Below, one piece after another: positions 63,751 through 64,000 of a stretch of DNA of 64,000 bases. Position numbers and translations under genes: made by a program. The stretch comes from CAVSJJ01 sp963771015. Its GTDB lineage: Bacteria; Actinomycetota; Actinomycetes; Actinomycetales; Dermatophilaceae. How positions within the stretch are numbered: position 1 is the stretch's first letter; the number at the start of each line of letters is the position of its first letter. Location of the stretch: positions 372,001-436,000 of the forward strand of contig CAVYRN010000005.1 of NCBI GenBank assembly GCA_963771015.1, in the 5' to 3' direction. Below the pieces are notes generated by a model. The model did no database searches, was not told the DNA's origin, and worked only from the letters and a program-made list of their open reading frames with translations.

Positions 63751-64000
63751 TCAACCGCGCGGGACGACCCGCTCCTCGGCGACCGAGTTGCCGCCGTCGA
63801 CGACGACCACCTGACCGGTGACGTAGCCCGCCCCCGGGCCCGCCAGCCAGGCGACCGCCGCGGCGACCTCCTGCGGGGTACCGGACCTGCGCAACGGCGT
63901 GACGAGGCCCTCGGCGACCTCGGCAGCCGTCTGCGACCCCGTCGCGATCCAGCCGGGCGCGACGACGTTGGCCGTGACGCCGTGGGCCGCCTCGTCGACG
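63751..64000 (-). CDS. Short-chain dehydrogenase/reductase, C-terminal part (5' end outside window)
   Basis: The last 82 codons of an SDR gene are present: HGVTANVVAPGWIATGSQ is the PG motif after the active site, and GAGYVTGQVVVVDGGNSV is the closing dimer strand of classical SDR enzymes. The NAD(P)-binding and YxxxK regions lie beyond the window, so substrate and cofactor cannot be told. Confidence 0.9.
   Translation of the reverse strand, partial: VDEAAHGVTANVVAPGWIATGSQTAAEVAEGLVTPLRRSGTPQEVAAAVAWLAGPGAGYVTGQVVVVDGGNSVAEERVVPRG

Overview
The window is about 64 kb of very GC-rich, densely packed chromosomal DNA. Almost every codon ends in G or C, and most genes are joined by 4-base ATGA or GTGA overlaps or by gaps of a few bases. 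The gene content points to an actinobacterium: DUF2530, DUF3027, DUF3263, DUF3349, HAAS and Septum_form families, an XPB-type helicase, a MprAB/PepD-like cassette, GroEL under paired CIRCE sites, and many leaderless starts. A member of Micrococcales, perhaps Intrasporangiaceae, is my inference. No rRNA, tRNA, CRISPR array, insertion sequence or prophage was seen, so this looks like core genome.

Layout. 1-2.8 kb: a chelatase-like AAA+ ATPase (cut by the window edge) with its VWA partner. 2.8-7.6 kb: two secreted proteins built on the same ~120-residue beta repeat. 7.8-12.8 kb: a MarR regulator with an MFS exporter and a 28-residue membrane peptide, an AzgA-type purine permease, DUF2530, and a cold-shock protein with DUF3027. 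13-15.2 kb: a second MFS protein and a membrane-anchored DUF5666-like protein. 15.4-19.2 kb: a complete quaternary-amine (glycine betaine/choline type) ABC importer whose binding protein is encoded convergently. 19.5-26.2 kb: a helicase-associated gene that reads only with a frameshift, HMG-CoA lyase, a DUF4190-like membrane protein, XPB helicase and an anchored protein of unknown function.

26.6-30.3 kb: response regulator, sensor kinase and HtrA protease, a MprA-MprB-PepD-like envelope stress cassette. 30.5-36.2 kb: DUF2339 membrane protein, HD-type protein, quinone reductase, OsmC, a DUF4031-NUDIX fusion and an orphan WXG100 protein. 36.3-40.9 kb: a FtsX/MacB-type ABC exporter divergent from a PadR regulator and HAAS membrane protein. 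41-42.8 kb: GroEL behind two CIRCE operators. 43-46.5 kb: PiT phosphate permease with a small membrane protein and a double DUF3349 protein, DUF3263, and a HAD phosphatase. 46.5-48.6 kb: arsenic resistance (acr3-arsC divergent from arsR).

48.7-59.7 kb is the most distinctive block. A 2086-residue anchored protein (propeller, cadherin-like Ig repeats, FN3 domains), a 30-residue Thr-rich ORF, a MoxR ATPase, a DUF58 protein and a TgpA-like protein without its catalytic triad are all translationally coupled. After it come uracil-DNA glycosylase, a GDSL hydrolase, an acyl-CoA dehydrogenase, a Septum_form protein, and the 3' end of an SDR gene that runs off the window.

Two genome-scale signals cut across these genes: about 37 copies of the heptamer GTATGCC/GGCATAC, and at least eleven genes with a TANNNT-like box 6-7 bases before the start codon.
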